A stretch of DNA of 64,000 nt from Zobellia amurskyensis (GCF_009725985.1 NZ_RCNR01000014.1:42497-106496); one strand, 5' to 3'; counted from the first letter of the stretch, positions 27,653-37,841 are shown. Made by a program: numbers and translations. Notes: generated by a model not told the origin, from the sequence alone.

Positions 27653-27676
27653 ACTATCAATGATAAGTATCATATA
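27653..27676. promoter_or_regulatory. Candidate OxyR binding site between oxyR and dps
   Basis: Overlapping dyads (TATCAATGATA and GATAAGTATC) of the ATC/GAT type lie between the divergent genes. OxyR sites are built from such tetramer repeats, but the spacing is not a textbook match. Confidence 0.4.
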
Positions 27677-27727
27677 CCAGGGTCTATTATTAAGTACCTT
27701 TATACCATAGTAAAAACAACAGAAACC

Positions 27728-28207
27728 ATGAAGTTAAATAGTATAGGATTAAGCGAAAAAGATTCAAAATCATTAAGCGAAGACTTAAACGAGTTGTTAG
27801 CTAATTTCCAACGTTACTACCAAAATTTAAGAGGTATTCACTGGAATATAAAAGGGAAACGCTTTTTTGAGCTTCACCCAAAATTTGAAGAATTATATAC
27901 CGAGGCAAACCTTAATGTAGATGAGATTGCTGAACGGGTTCTTACCTTGGGCGGTGTACCATTACATACCTTTGAAGATTATATTGAAAAGGCAAAAGTA
28001 CCCGTTGGTAAGAATATTTCTCAAGATGAAGAAGCTATTCGTTTAATAGTAGATTCTTTGAAAGAACTTTTAATAATTGAAAGACGAATTTTAGATGCTT
28101 CTGATGAATCTGGAGATGAAGGTACCAACTCTATGATGAGCGATTTTATTACAGGCCAAGAAAAGACGGTCTGGATGATGAAAGCTTGGTTGGCAGAAGA
28201 AATATAA
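27728..28207 (+). CDS. dps: Dps-family DNA-binding ferritin-like protein
   Basis: A 159-residue Dps. The ATG at 27728 is chosen, because the upstream open frame would add 38 residues foreign to the family and overlap oxyR. The ferroxidase and dimer region is YYQNLRGIHWNIKGKRFFELH, with LYTEANLNVDEIAERVLTLGG (second helix, split here at the ferroxidase residues), and PLHTFEDYIEKAK. Dps oxidises Fe(II) with peroxide and forms a 12-mer that protects DNA. It is divergent from oxyR and probably under its control. A terminator follows. Confidence 0.93.
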   Translation: MKLNSIGLSEKDSKSLSEDLNELLANFQRYYQNLRGIHWNIKGKRFFELHPKFEELYTEANLNVDEIAERVLTLGGVPLHTFEDYIEKAKVPVGKNISQDEEAIRLIVDSLKELLIIERRILDASDESGDEGTNSMMSDFITGQEKTVWMMKAWLAEEI

Positions 28208-28226
28208 TTTAGGTGATTATAGGTGG

Positions 28227-28268
28227 AAAATCCCCGATGGACTTTAGTGTGCATCGGGGATTTTTTTA
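28227..28268. terminator. Terminator after dps, overlapping the tfoX-like 3' end
   Basis: A 13-bp stem (AAAATCCCCGATG with CATCGGGGATTTT) with a T run. The stop codon of the converging TfoX-like gene lies in its loop, so the last codons of that gene form one arm. Confidence 0.85.
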
Positions 28269-28633
28269 TTTTTGTTTTTCTTCTTGCTCTTTTTTGCCAA
28301 AGGGTTAAAATCAAGACAAAGCTGAATCCAGTAGGCCAAATCTTCGTCCGTATCCATTCCATCGGCATATACGTAAACATATGCTTTCATGGCTCTGCCC
28401 GTGAAATCCATTGGTCCGCAGTTGGGTTGTTCTAAGGTCTTTTCATAATTTTCGAGTCCTACTCTTGCCATCATTCGTGAAGCGCCAGAATTTTTATCGG
28501 TATCGAGATCAAAGCACATTTTTTCATCGACCATAAAACAAAGCCCTCCCATCATTTTCTTTTCTTCAAAGTAAACGTGTTTTTGTTTTAATATTTGTCT
28601 AGAACGGTCAGCAAGATATTCGTCGTAAGCCAT
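28244..28633 (-). CDS. TfoX/Sxy N-terminal domain protein
   Basis: A 129-residue protein with the TfoX N-terminal domain: EKKMMGGLCFMVDEKMCFDLD near 24-44 (motif GG-x-x-F-M), MMARVGLENYEKTL, and PMDFTGRAMKAYVYV. It ends in a Lys/Asn-rich tail (KKSKKKNKNKK). It lacks the C-terminal TfoX domain, so a role in competence is not implied. Its 3' end is shared with the dps terminator. Confidence 0.88.
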   Translation of the reverse strand: MAYDEYLADRSRQILKQKHVYFEEKKMMGGLCFMVDEKMCFDLDTDKNSGASRMMARVGLENYEKTLEQPNCGPMDFTGRAMKAYVYVYADGMDTDEDLAYWIQLCLDFNPLAKKSKKKNKNKKIPDAH

Positions 28634-28822
28634 TTTCCTTAGTTTGAAGCACAGTTTTTTAATAGGGGATAACTTATCCCGTATGTTAAAAGTACAGTTT
28701 TGTACAATTACATCTAAAAATTAGGGAAGTAAAGCTGAGAAGAAACACCATTTCAATGACTAAATTTTACGGTAGTACCGTTGCTTATGTTTATATTCGA
28801 ATAACGAAAAATATACAGTAGA

Positions 28823-29806
28823 ATGAAGGTTTTATTTATAGGCGGAACAGGAAATATAAGCACGGCATCTAGTCATTTGGCATTAGAAAAAGGTATTGAC
28901 CTCTATCACTTAAACAGAGGGACAAATAAGACGGGTCTGCCAGGTGTGAGTACTATTTTTGGCGATATAAATAAACCAGAAGAACTTTCTGAACTACAAA
29001 ATCACACTTGGGATGTAGTAGTGAATTGGATTGCTTTTACTCCAGAGGATATTGAGCGTGATATTGCATTATTTCAAGGGAAGACCAAGCAGTACATTTT
29101 TATTAGTTCGGCATCATGTTACCAAACGCCTTTGCAATATCCTGTTATAACTGAATCTACTCCGCTCTGTAATAATTTATGGGATTATTCTCAAGATAAA
29201 ATTAGAAGTGAAGACCGCTTGATGAAAGCGTATAGAGAAACAGGTTTTCCTATTACCATAGTCCGCCCATCCTTAACCTATGATACGGTAATTCCTATTG
29301 CCATTGGCGGTTTCAGGGAGTGGACAACGGCAGACCGTATTTTAAAAGGAAAAGAAATTATTGTTCATGGTGATGGAACTTCGTTATGGACCGTAACCCA
29401 CGCAGATGATTTTGCAAAAGGTTTTGTAGGGCTGTTAGGTTTGACAACAGCTATTGGCCATGCGTTTCATATTACGTCTGACGAAATATTGAGTTGGAAT
29501 ATGATTTACAAAATTTTTGCCGATGCTCTTGGGTATGAAGCTAGGGTAGTACATATTGCTTCAGATTTTATATGTAAAATAGAACCATCATTTACAGGTA
29601 CACTACTGGCTGATAAAGGAGAAAGTGTCATTTTTGACAATTCCAAAATCAAAACATTTGTGCCTGACTTTAAAGCGACCATTCCTTTTTCAGAAGGAAT
29701 CAGGAGAACTTTAAAATGGTTTGATGAAAACCCTAGTAACAAGGTGGTTAACGAGGCTACTGACCAGAAAATAGAGCGTATTCTTAAGGCTTATGAGTCT
29801 CTATAA
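28823..29806 (+). CDS. NAD-dependent epimerase/dehydratase (extended SDR)
   Basis: A 327-residue nucleotide-binding dehydrogenase. The Rossmann motif GGTGNIS is at residues 7-13; FISSASCYQ and DYSQDKIRSE carry the family Ser and Tyr-x3-Lys residues; RPSLTYD and TVTHADDFAKGF follow. It resembles reductases or epimerases acting on a sugar nucleotide, but the substrate is unclear. It stands alone and converges with the PaiB-like gene with five bases between them. Confidence 0.8.
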   Translation: MKVLFIGGTGNISTASSHLALEKGIDLYHLNRGTNKTGLPGVSTIFGDINKPEELSELQNHTWDVVVNWIAFTPEDIERDIALFQGKTKQYIFISSASCYQTPLQYPVITESTPLCNNLWDYSQDKIRSEDRLMKAYRETGFPITIVRPSLTYDTVIPIAIGGFREWTTADRILKGKEIIVHGDGTSLWTVTHADDFAKGFVGLLGLTTAIGHAFHITSDEILSWNMIYKIFADALGYEARVVHIASDFICKIEPSFTGTLLADKGESVIFDNSKIKTFVPDFKATIPFSEGIRRTLKWFDENPSNKVVNEATDQKIERILKAYESL

Positions 29807-29811
29807 TATTT

Positions 29812-30417
29812 TTATTTGCTCTTCATGGCTTTGGCAATTTCAATGCTCATAGGGTCTTTAGAGTCTTCTAGCTCTTCAATGATTTTCGGGTGGTCTTGTT
29901 CTCGGTTTTTAGATAATTTGTACTGTGCTTGAATATCTGTTATCTCAACCTGAAAGCCTACTACACCTTTTATCTGCTTTAATGTGCGGGGAGACATGTC
30001 TTTGAGGGAAATTGGTTTCTTTGAATTTGCTTCGTATTTATCTACCAGTCTGTGCATAGATGCCATAACCTCTTCTTCGCTTAGAACTTTCAGTTTTCCA
30101 TAAACGTGAACAGCAACATAATTCCAAGTAGGTACTTCTTCCTCCTTGTACCAAGATGAAGATATATAGGAATGCGGACCGTTAAATATACAGAGCACTT
30201 CTTCGTTCTGGTCAAACTCGCGCCATTGCGGGTTGGCCTTTGCAATATGGGCGGTGAGTACCTCTTTTCCGTCCTCGGTAGTTTCTAATTCTAAAGGAAT
30301 ATGTGTAGCCCAGGGTTTGTTTTGGTATTGGCTTACGAGAATGCCAAAACTGTTCGCTCTTAAAAACTCTTTAATTTCTGAAACATTTTCATTGCGGTGC
30401 TGATCAGGTACGAACAT
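29812..30417 (-). CDS. PaiB-family FMN-binding protein
   Basis: A 201-residue member of the PaiB-like family with a split-barrel FMN-binding fold. Typical segments are MFVPDQHR at the start, LVSQYQNKPWATHIPLEL, IAKANPQW, FNGPHSYISSSWY, VPTWNYVAVHVYG, and IKGVVGFQVEI. B. subtilis PaiB represses sporulation and protease genes; whether this one binds DNA is unproven. It is divergent from the alpha/beta hydrolase gene. Confidence 0.88.
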   Translation of the reverse strand: MFVPDQHRNENVSEIKEFLRANSFGILVSQYQNKPWATHIPLELETTEDGKEVLTAHIAKANPQWREFDQNEEVLCIFNGPHSYISSSWYKEEEVPTWNYVAVHVYGKLKVLSEEEVMASMHRLVDKYEANSKKPISLKDMSPRTLKQIKGVVGFQVEITDIQAQYKLSKNREQDHPKIIEELEDSKDPMSIEIAKAMKSK

Positions 30418-30558
30418 AAACTAAATTGATTGTCAGTTCTTTTGAAACTGTGTTTTAAGAAATTGTAAAAGTATCTTTTTAAGGCGAATATTAATGCGAA
30501 TGAAGCAAGGTCTATTGCAAACATTCCGTAAATTTAAATTCACTTTAAAATTAAATAT

Positions 30559-31392
30559 ATGCCATTTATAAAGAACAAGAAAGGAAAAGAAGAAGTAGAT
30601 ATATTTTACGAGGATTACGGCTCTGGACAACCGGTTATACTTATTCATGGTTGGCCGTTAAGTCATAAAGCTTGGGAACAACAAGTCTGGAAAATAGTTG
30701 AGGAAGGTTACCGTTGTATTGCTTATGATAGAAGAGGTTTTGGAGCGTCTTCGGCGCCATGGGAAGATTATGATTACTCGGCACTGGCCAGTGATTTGAA
30801 TGCCATTATTGAAGATTTGAGTTTAGATAATGCAGTCATTGTAGGCTTCTCTATGGGCGGTGGTGAAGTAGTACGCTATTTCACGGACTATGGAGCGGAT
30901 AAAATTGCCAAGGCTGTTCTTATTAGTTCTATAATTCCGTTGGTAAAGAAAAAAGAAGATAATCCCGATGGTGTGCCCGAAGAGGCTTTGGATGGAATTA
31001 AAGAGGCCTTACAGAACGATCGTGCTGGATTCTTAAAGGAAAAATTCCTAACCGGTTTTTATAATTATGAGGATAATAAGGATAAGGTAAGCCAAGCTCA
31101 ACTGGACTATGATTTTAGTATAGCGTCACATGCTTCACCAAGAGCGACGATTGAAACAGCCCTAGCCTGGATGCATACGGACTTTAGACCTGAACTTAAG
31201 AATGTTACAGTACCAACGCTTATTGTTCATGGAGATGCGGATGCAACGGTTCCTCAAGCAACTTCCGCTGATCAAGCGGCAAAAGGAATCAAGGATAATC
31301 AGTATGAAGTTATTAAAGGTGGGCCTCATGGTCTGAACCTGACTCATGCCGATGAGTTAAATGAGATCCTTATTTCATTTTTCAAGAAGTAA
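30559..31392 (+). CDS. Alpha/beta hydrolase, non-heme haloperoxidase-like
   Basis: A 277-residue hydrolase. HGWPLSHKAWEQQ supplies the oxyanion region, the nucleophile Ser is in GFSMGGGE, the acid Asp in HGDADATVP, and the His in GPHGLNLTH. The layout matches cofactor-free perhydrolases or haloperoxidases, which are esterases with side peroxidase activity. The substrate is unknown. It is followed by a terminator. Confidence 0.88.
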   Translation: MPFIKNKKGKEEVDIFYEDYGSGQPVILIHGWPLSHKAWEQQVWKIVEEGYRCIAYDRRGFGASSAPWEDYDYSALASDLNAIIEDLSLDNAVIVGFSMGGGEVVRYFTDYGADKIAKAVLISSIIPLVKKKEDNPDGVPEEALDGIKEALQNDRAGFLKEKFLTGFYNYEDNKDKVSQAQLDYDFSIASHASPRATIETALAWMHTDFRPELKNVTVPTLIVHGDADATVPQATSADQAAKGIKDNQYEVIKGGPHGLNLTHADELNEILISFFKK

Positions 31393-31412
31393 AGTAACAG
31401 GTTATCTAAATT

Positions 31413-31448
31413 TAAAAAGCCCAAATCTATCTAGATTCGGGCTTTTTT
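31413..31448. terminator. Terminator after the alpha/beta hydrolase
   Basis: A stem AAAAAGCCC/GGGCTTTTT extended by AATCTA/TAGATT across one mismatch. It also works for the converging gene at 31468 on the other strand. Confidence 0.85.
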
Positions 31449-31467
31449 GTGTTTGCTGAAAACTAAA

Positions 31468-32301
31468 CTATTCCTGTAACGTAGCCATTATAGGAAGGTG
31501 ATCAGAAATATGTTTGTTATTTTCCATTCGGTCATCTATGTGGGTGTAGTTCTCAACTTTTATTCCTTGCACAAAAATATAGTCAATGCGGTGGTCAAGC
31601 ACGCGTGCATGGTCAAACCCACTAAAAGTTCCGGTGGGGCCATAAAAAGGCTGCTTGGTAATTTCTTGTCCGTCCGTCATTTCTTTTTTAAGAAACAGAA
31701 TCGGTTTTGATTCAGGTTTCAAATTGAAATCCCCCGTAAGAACCACGGGTATTTTATCCGTATTTATCTCATTAATTTTTTGCACGATAAGCGCAGCAGA
31801 TTTTTCACGTGCTTCAACTCCAATATGATCAAAATGAGTATTGAATACCCAGAATTTTTGTTTGCTCGTCTTGTTTTCAAATAAACCGTATGTACAAATT
31901 CGCTCCATAGCGGCATCCCAACCTACACTAATTTTTTCTGGAGTTGGTGACAACCAGAATGTATTGGATTGTAGTAAGTTGAATTTTTTACTGTTGAAAA
32001 GAATAGGGGAGAACTCGCCTTTTTTCTTTCCATCGTCTCTGCCTACGCCAACATAAGTATAATCTTCCAGTGCCTCGTCCAAATAGGTCAACTGACTATA
32101 GAGCACCTCTTGCATACCCGCAAATTCTGGAGCATAGTGCAGTAAAAGCTTAACCATTGGGCCCTTGCGGTCGTTCCAGTTGTTTACGGTGTCATTTACA
32201 TTATCATATTTAATGTTATAGCTCATTACTTTAATGTCTTGAGCATTCATGGTCTGCAGGGCAATGAAAATGAATGAAGCGAGAATAGTTCTAAAAGTCA
32301 T
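31468..32301 (-). CDS. Secreted endonuclease/exonuclease/phosphatase-family protein
   Basis: A 277-residue exported EEP-fold enzyme with a signal peptide ending in MNAQ. The metal-dependent phosphodiesterase motifs are all present: MSYNIKYD, GMQEVLY, FNTHFDHIG, TGDFNLKP, RIDYIFVQ and ISDHLPI with the final catalytic Asp-His. Such proteins act on phosphodiesters, including nucleic acids and phospholipid or inositol head groups; the substrate is not determined. Confidence 0.9.
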   Translation of the reverse strand: MTFRTILASFIFIALQTMNAQDIKVMSYNIKYDNVNDTVNNWNDRKGPMVKLLLHYAPEFAGMQEVLYSQLTYLDEALEDYTYVGVGRDDGKKKGEFSPILFNSKKFNLLQSNTFWLSPTPEKISVGWDAAMERICTYGLFENKTSKQKFWVFNTHFDHIGVEAREKSAALIVQKINEINTDKIPVVLTGDFNLKPESKPILFLKKEMTDGQEITKQPFYGPTGTFSGFDHARVLDHRIDYIFVQGIKVENYTHIDDRMENNKHISDHLPIMATLQE

Positions 32302-32411
32302 TTGGTGTCGTAAAATTAGTATGGAAGAGCAATTTAGGTATTTCGCGTTTTATTTCAGTGAATAAATAATTAGGAGCCGATATTTTTTTTAACGCAGTCG
32401 ATAAAGGGTAA

Positions 32412-32463
32412 AGAAAAACCGCAAGAAGAAAAGATGCCTAACGGAATCAAAATCTTCTTGCGG
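32412..32463 (-). terminator. Rho-independent terminator of the rhlE-like gene
   Basis: On the minus strand the stem CCGCAAGAAGA/TCTTCTTGCGG closes a long loop and runs into TTTTTC, 36 bases after the stop. Confidence 0.75.
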
Positions 32464-32498
32464 TAGCTCTAGCAGTTCAAAATTAGAACGGCAGTCGT

Positions 32499-33794
32499 TT
32501 AATCGTCTCTGCGAGATCTGTTTGAATTGCCCCTGTTACGGTTGTTCGCACTTCTGTTGTTGGAACTTCCAGAGCGATTTTTATTTCGGTTTCTATTATT
32601 GTTTGAATTTGGTCTCCGTTGTGGTCTGCTTTCTTCAGCAGCTTCCTCTCCTTCATCCCCATCAATAAACTGATGCTCCGGCATACGTGGCACCTGTTGT
32701 TTGATAAGCTTTTCAATATCCCTCAAATACGCACGCTCTTCCTTGTCACAAAAAGACAGGGCAATACCGCTGGCACTTGCACGGCCTGTTCTACCAATAC
32801 GGTGAACATAAGTTTCCGGTACGTTAGGTAAATCATAGTTTACCACTAAAGAGAGTTCTTCAACGTCAATACCCCTTGCCGCAATATCAGTTGCGATCAA
32901 GACGCGCAGTTTACCATCTTTAAAATCTCCTAAAGCCTTTTGTCTGGCAGTTTGTGATTTATTACCGTGTATGGCTGCGGAACGGATTCCTGCTTGGTCT
33001 AATTTCTTAACAATTTTATTGGCACCGTGCTTAGTTCTTGAAAAGACCAAAACAGAGTCGGTAGGTTTTTCACTGATCAAATGCACTAATAATTTAGGCT
33101 TGTTGGGCTTACTTACAAAGTAAACACCTTGCTCTACTTTTTCAGCTGTAGCCTGTTGCGGCTTTATGGTCACCCTTTCAAATTCTCCCAAAAGGGTTCT
33201 TGAAAGTTCTACGATACTAGAAGGCATAGTAGCCGAAAAGAAAAGCGATTGTCTTTGCTTGGGCAGCTTTGCAATGATTTTTTTAATATCATGAATGAAA
33301 CCCATATCCAGCATTTGATCAGCTTCATCTAGAACCACAAATTCAATATCCCGTAATGAGATAATATTTTGGTTCATCAAATCCAATAACCTTCCTGGGG
33401 TAGCAATAAGTGCATCAACACCGTTGCGTAAGGCGTTCACTTGTCTAGATTGTTTAACACCTCCAAAAATCACGGTGTTCTTAATGTGTGTATGCTTGCT
33501 GTAGGCGGTAAAATTATCGGCTATCTGAATAGCAAGCTCCCTTGTAGGGGTTACAATTAAGGTTCGTATACGCCGTTTTCCTCTAGTTTGTTCTTGACTG
33601 TTATGTAAATGGTGTATAATGGGGATGCTGAACGCGGCAGTTTTTCCGGTTCCTGTCTGTGCAACTCCTAAAAGGTCTTTCTTGTTAAGTAAAATTGGAA
33701 TGGCTTGTTCCTGTATGGGTGTAGGATTCGTATATCCTTGTTCCTCAATAGCTTTGAGTATAGGCAAAGCAATACCTAAATCTTTAAATGTCAT
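32499..33794 (-). CDS. rhlE: DEAD-box ATP-dependent RNA helicase, RhlE type
   Basis: A 431-residue RNA helicase. The Q motif is TPIQEQAIP, Walker A is AQTGTGKT, then PTRELA, TPGRLLD, DEAD in VLDEADQMLD, SAT in FSATMP, VFSRTKHGA, TDIAARGIDV and HRIGRTGRA. The C-terminus (after about 385) is an Asn/Arg/Ser-rich basic tail for RNA binding. Cytoplasmic; used in ribosome assembly and cold adaptation in relatives. It stands alone with its own terminator. Confidence 0.93.
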   Translation of the reverse strand: MTFKDLGIALPILKAIEEQGYTNPTPIQEQAIPILLNKKDLLGVAQTGTGKTAAFSIPIIHHLHNSQEQTRGKRRIRTLIVTPTRELAIQIADNFTAYSKHTHIKNTVIFGGVKQSRQVNALRNGVDALIATPGRLLDLMNQNIISLRDIEFVVLDEADQMLDMGFIHDIKKIIAKLPKQRQSLFFSATMPSSIVELSRTLLGEFERVTIKPQQATAEKVEQGVYFVSKPNKPKLLVHLISEKPTDSVLVFSRTKHGANKIVKKLDQAGIRSAAIHGNKSQTARQKALGDFKDGKLRVLIATDIAARGIDVEELSLVVNYDLPNVPETYVHRIGRTGRASASGIALSFCDKEERAYLRDIEKLIKQQVPRMPEHQFIDGDEGEEAAEESRPQRRPNSNNNRNRNKNRSGSSNNRSANNRNRGNSNRSRRDD

Positions 33795-33852
33795 GTATGT
33801 TTAATAAGCGGCAAAGATACGGCGAATGTTTGGATATGCCTATAAACCCTAA

Positions 33853-35406
33853 CTATAGACCTGCTATAGCGGCCTCTGCGCAACGTTCACCGTCCATTGC
33901 AGCAGAAACTATTCCACCAGCATAACCACCACCTTCTCCACAAGGGAATAGGCCTTCAATTTCTGGATGTTCTAATTTTTCATTTCTGGGGATGTTTACC
34001 GGAGATGAGGTTCGGGATTCTACACCTACAATATTAGCTTCGGCAGTGTAATACCCTTTCATTTTATCGCCAAAGGCCTTAAAGCCCTGACGCAATTTTC
34101 CACCAATAAGTTTGGGGAGCAAAGAGTGTAAGGGGGCGGAATTCAATCCGGGTTGGTAGGAAGTAGGGTTGAGGTCCGCAGATAGTTTACCATCAACAAA
34201 ATCGGTTAAACGTTGGGCAGGAGCCGTTTGTGTTCTTCCGCCTGCGGTAAATGCCAATCGTTCTAAATCTTTTTGGTATTCCAATCCTTTTAAAACCCCA
34301 AAACGTTCATATTTGTATAAATCTTCATCGGCATTAATTTCAACTACGATGCCCGAGTTAGCGAACTTGTTATTTCGTTTTGAGGGAGACATACCATTTA
34401 CGACCACTTCTCCTGGAGCAGTTGCTGCTGGAACTATAAATCCGCCTGGACACATACAAAAAGAGTATACGCCACGGTTCTTTACTTGCTCTACCAGACT
34501 ATAAGCAGCAGCAGGAAGCAATTCATTACGTTCGCCCGAGCAGTGGTATTGAATAGAGTCTATAATATGCTGAGGATGTTCTACGCGAACGCCCATAGCA
34601 AAAGATTTAGCCTTTAGGCTGATTTTCTTATCGTTCAATAAATAGTAGATATCCCGTGCCGAATGTCCTGTGGCCAGAATAACCCGATTAACCTTCATTT
34701 CATTGCCGTTTTGCAATTGAAGGCTTTCTATTTTATTATTTTTTACCGTGAAATTGGTGAGACGTGTATTGAAATGTACCTCGCCACCATGACTGATTAT
34801 AGCTTCTCTTATGTTCTGTACAATTTTAGGAAGCTTGTTCGTGCCAATATGTGGGTGTGCGTCTACCAAAATTTCTTCGGTAGCGCCATGGTGAACCAAA
34901 CTTTCAAAAATACGGCGTACATCTCCTCTTTTTAAACTTCGGGTGTATAGTTTGCCATCCGAATAGGTTCCAGCACCACCTTCGCCAAAGCAGTAATTAG
35001 AATCTTCGTTTACCGTATGGTCTTGATTAATAGCCTTTAGGTCTCGTCTTCTGTCTTTAACATTATTGCCACGTTCTAGAACAATAGGCTTGTAGCCTAA
35101 TTCTAAACAACGTAATGCGGCCCACATGCCTGCAGGTCCAAAACCTACAATATGAACCTCTTTTGCTTTAGAAACATCTTGGTATTTGAATTCGTAGTCA
35201 GCGGCTTTTGAGGGTTTTTCGTTAATGTAAACCTCCATCTTGTAATTGAAGTAAATGGTAGGTTTACGGGCGTCAATAGATTTGCGCAACACTTTAATAG
35301 TAATGTTCTTTTCGTCCTCGCTCAAATATTTGGCGGTTTTCTTTAAGAGGATGTTGGGTTTGCTTTCCTCTTTTAACGATACGCGTAACTGAATTCTTCT
35401 GACCAT
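33853..35406 (-). CDS. COG2509-type FAD-dependent dehydrogenase
   Basis: A 517-residue flavoprotein. An N-terminal domain of about 90 residues precedes the FAD motif VGFGPAGMWAAL, then GEGGAGTYSDGKLYTR, ATGHSARDIY, SFCMCPGGFIVPAAT and the terminal PCGEGGGYAGGIVSAA. These belong to a conserved family of uncharacterised FAD dehydrogenases. The substrate is unknown. It lies 46 bases upstream of no other gene on its strand and ends near the helicase. Confidence 0.88.
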   Translation of the reverse strand: MVRRIQLRVSLKEESKPNILLKKTAKYLSEDEKNITIKVLRKSIDARKPTIYFNYKMEVYINEKPSKAADYEFKYQDVSKAKEVHIVGFGPAGMWAALRCLELGYKPIVLERGNNVKDRRRDLKAINQDHTVNEDSNYCFGEGGAGTYSDGKLYTRSLKRGDVRRIFESLVHHGATEEILVDAHPHIGTNKLPKIVQNIREAIISHGGEVHFNTRLTNFTVKNNKIESLQLQNGNEMKVNRVILATGHSARDIYYLLNDKKISLKAKSFAMGVRVEHPQHIIDSIQYHCSGERNELLPAAAYSLVEQVKNRGVYSFCMCPGGFIVPAATAPGEVVVNGMSPSKRNNKFANSGIVVEINADEDLYKYERFGVLKGLEYQKDLERLAFTAGGRTQTAPAQRLTDFVDGKLSADLNPTSYQPGLNSAPLHSLLPKLIGGKLRQGFKAFGDKMKGYYTAEANIVGVESRTSSPVNIPRNEKLEHPEIEGLFPCGEGGGYAGGIVSAAMDGERCAEAAIAGL

Positions 35407-35435
35407 AGTGCAAAGCTACTGCGCTTTATGGTATA

Positions 35436-35475
35436 AAAAAATGCATCCTACGATTTGTAAGATGCATTTTTAAAA
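35436..35475 (-). terminator. Terminator of metE
   Basis: An 11- to 12-bp stem (AAAAATGCATC with GATGCATTTTT) lies 17 bases after the metE stop, with T runs on the minus strand. Confidence 0.85.
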
Positions 35476-35489
35476 TAATTTATGACCTA

Positions 35490-37814
35490 TTATGCTAACA
35501 CCGCACTGTTTTGTCTACATTCTCTAGCAGCCGCTACCATTTCTATGAGTGCTTCTCTAGTTTCTGGCCAGTGTCTTGTTTTTAATCCACAATCCGGATT
35601 GATCCAAAGTTGCTCCACAGGAATCTGTTTGGCGGCTTTTTCCATTAAAGCAACCATCTCAGCTCTTTCTGGAACTCTTGGCGAGTGAATATCGTAAACA
35701 CCAGGTCCAATCTCATTGGGGTATTTAAACGTTGCGAAAACGTCTAAAAGCTCCATTTGTGATCTTGAACATTCAATGGTAATCACATCGGCATCCATAT
35801 CGGCTATATTCGAAATAATATCATTGAACTCGGAATAACACATGTGGGTGTGGATTTGGGTTTCATCCTTGACACCACTAGCAGAGATCCTAAAAGCTTT
35901 AATAGCCCAATTTAAATACGCATCCCAATCTTCTTTTCGTAACGGAAGACCTTCGCGAATAGCAGGCTCATCAATCTGTATAACTTTTAACCCAGCTTTT
36001 TCAAGGTCTACAACTTCATCTCGTATGGCCAATGCAATCTGTGTGCAGGTTTCGGAACGTGGTTGGTCGTTACGAACAAAGGACCATTGTAGAATAGTAA
36101 CGGGACCGGTCAGCATCCCTTTCACTGGCTTTTTGGTCAATGATTGTGCAAAAGCAGACCATTTAACCGTCATAGGAGCTTCTCTAGATACATCGCCATA
36201 AATGATTGGTGGCTTAACACATCTACTACCATAACTCTGCACCCATCCAAAGCTGGTAAAAGCAAATCCGCTTAATTGTTCTCCAAAGTATTCTACCATG
36301 TCGTTTCTTTCAAATTCCCCGTGAACAAGGACGTCAAGGCCTGTTCTTTCTTGAAATTCTATGGTCTCTTTGGTTTCTTTCTCTAAAAGAACGTTGTATT
36401 CGTCCGCAGATAAGTTTCCTTTTTTGAAATTGGCTCTCCAACTACGTACTTCTTTCGTTTGAGGAAACGAACCAATAGTGGTGGTTGGGAATAAAGGAAG
36501 GTCTAACGCTTCTTTCTGAAGTTTCTGGCGTGTTGGGAATGCGCTTTCTCTTTGGTCGTCTTTGGCCGTAAGGGCACTTACACGTTGTTTTACTTTCTGA
36601 TTGTGTATTAGCGTTGCTGTTTTTTTGTTGGCTTGAGCTTCACTATTCTTTTTTAGTTTTTCTAAAGTATCGGAAAGGTTCTCTTTATTAACTAGTTTCT
36701 TAAGTGTGGCAACTTCTTCTAATTTTTGTTTGGCAAAAGCGAGCCACTGCTTGATTTCTCCGCTTAAATTCTCCTCGTTGGTCTCTAAATCTAGGTCGCA
36801 AGGCGAGTGTAATAAGGAGCATGAAGGAGCAATAAGAATACGTTCGGCACCTACATGGTCAATTGCTTTTTGAATCAACTTTAAAGATTTTTCAAATTCG
36901 TTTTTCCAAATGTTTCTACCATCAACTACTCCTAAAGATAAATGAGTGTAACTGTTTAGTTTATTAGATTCTATAATGTCATCTAATTGTAACGGACAGT
37001 GTACCAAATCTAAATGTAAAGTGTGTACTGGTAGAGCTAATGCTGTATCTATATTTTCGCCAAAACAGTCAAAATAATTGGCGACCGTTAATTTTAAACT
37101 AGGGAATTTGGCAGCGAAATATGAATACGTTTGGTGTATGGCACGCTGCTCTTTTTCAGAAAGGTTAAGGGCTAAATAAGGCTCATCAAATTGAACATGT
37201 TCTGCATCAATAGTTACCAATTGTTGAAGAATTTCTTCATACGCTGGTAGCAGTCTCTCTAGTAAATCTATTCTGTGAAAGCCACTTTCTTTCTCTTTTC
37301 CCAAGAGAAGAAATGAAACAGGGCCGATCAATACAGATTTTGTTTTAATACCTAGTTCTAGAGCTTCTTTGTACTCGTTTATAATTTTATCCGGAGAAAC
37401 ATTAAACACTTGATTTTTAGTGAATTCTGGGACAATGTAGTGGTAATTGGTGTCAAACCACTTGGTCATTTCCATAGCGGTAATATCCGCTCCATCTTGT
37501 TGAATGCCCCTTGCCATGGCGAAATATAGGTCAAGGTCGGAGAAAGACGGGTTGTTTGCCAGCGCAGTATAGCGGTCTGGAATACATCCCAAAGTTGTAG
37601 AAAGGTCCAATACTTGATCATAAAGAGAGAAGTCGTTACTGGGAATCAAGTCAATACCTTGTTCTTGTTGTAATAACCAGTTTTCTTTCCTAATTATTTT
37701 TGCTGTAGCCAGTAGTGATTCAAGGTCTGTTTTGCCGGACCAATACTGTTCTAGGGCTCTTTTTAATTCTCTTTTGCTTCCAATTCTGGGATAGCCTAGG
37801 TTAGTAGTTTTCAT
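35490..37814 (-). CDS. metE: Cobalamin-independent methionine synthase
   Basis: A 774-residue cytoplasmic enzyme that transfers the methyl group of methyltetrahydropteroyl-triglutamate to homocysteine. The ATG at 37814 starts the family sequence [18 protein letters not shown]; the open frame extends 19 codons upstream without family similarity. The N-terminal barrel carries [10 protein letters not shown]; the C-terminal barrel has [29 protein letters not shown], and zinc ligands His and Cys in HTHMCYSEF, Glu nearby, and the last Cys in NPDCGLKTR. It is divergent from an Lrp/AsnC regulator and has its own terminator. Confidence 0.96.
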   Translation of the reverse strand: MKTTNLGYPRIGSKRELKRALEQYWSGKTDLESLLATAKIIRKENWLLQQEQGIDLIPSNDFSLYDQVLDLSTTLGCIPDRYTALANNPSFSDLDLYFAMARGIQQDGADITAMEMTKWFDTNYHYIVPEFTKNQVFNVSPDKIINEYKEALELGIKTKSVLIGPVSFLLLGKEKESGFHRIDLLERLLPAYEEILQQLVTIDAEHVQFDEPYLALNLSEKEQRAIHQTYSYFAAKFPSLKLTVANYFDCFGENIDTALALPVHTLHLDLVHCPLQLDDIIESNKLNSYTHLSLGVVDGRNIWKNEFEKSLKLIQKAIDHVGAERILIAPSCSLLHSPCDLDLETNEENLSGEIKQWLAFAKQKLEEVATLKKLVNKENLSDTLEKLKKNSEAQANKKTATLIHNQKVKQRVSALTAKDDQRESAFPTRQKLQKEALDLPLFPTTTIGSFPQTKEVRSWRANFKKGNLSADEYNVLLEKETKETIEFQERTGLDVLVHGEFERNDMVEYFGEQLSGFAFTSFGWVQSYGSRCVKPPIIYGDVSREAPMTVKWSAFAQSLTKKPVKGMLTGPVTILQWSFVRNDQPRSETCTQIALAIRDEVVDLEKAGLKVIQIDEPAIREGLPLRKEDWDAYLNWAIKAFRISASGVKDETQIHTHMCYSEFNDIISNIADMDADVITIECSRSQMELLDVFATFKYPNEIGPGVYDIHSPRVPERAEMVALMEKAAKQIPVEQLWINPDCGLKTRHWPETREALIEMVAAARECRQNSAVLA

Positions 37815-37841
37815 GCTGTTTTTTTTCAATTTATATCTATG

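Noticed and set aside
27614..27727. Extended N-terminus of Dps
   Set aside because: The extra 38 residues overlap oxyR and do not belong to the family; ATG at 27728 is normal.
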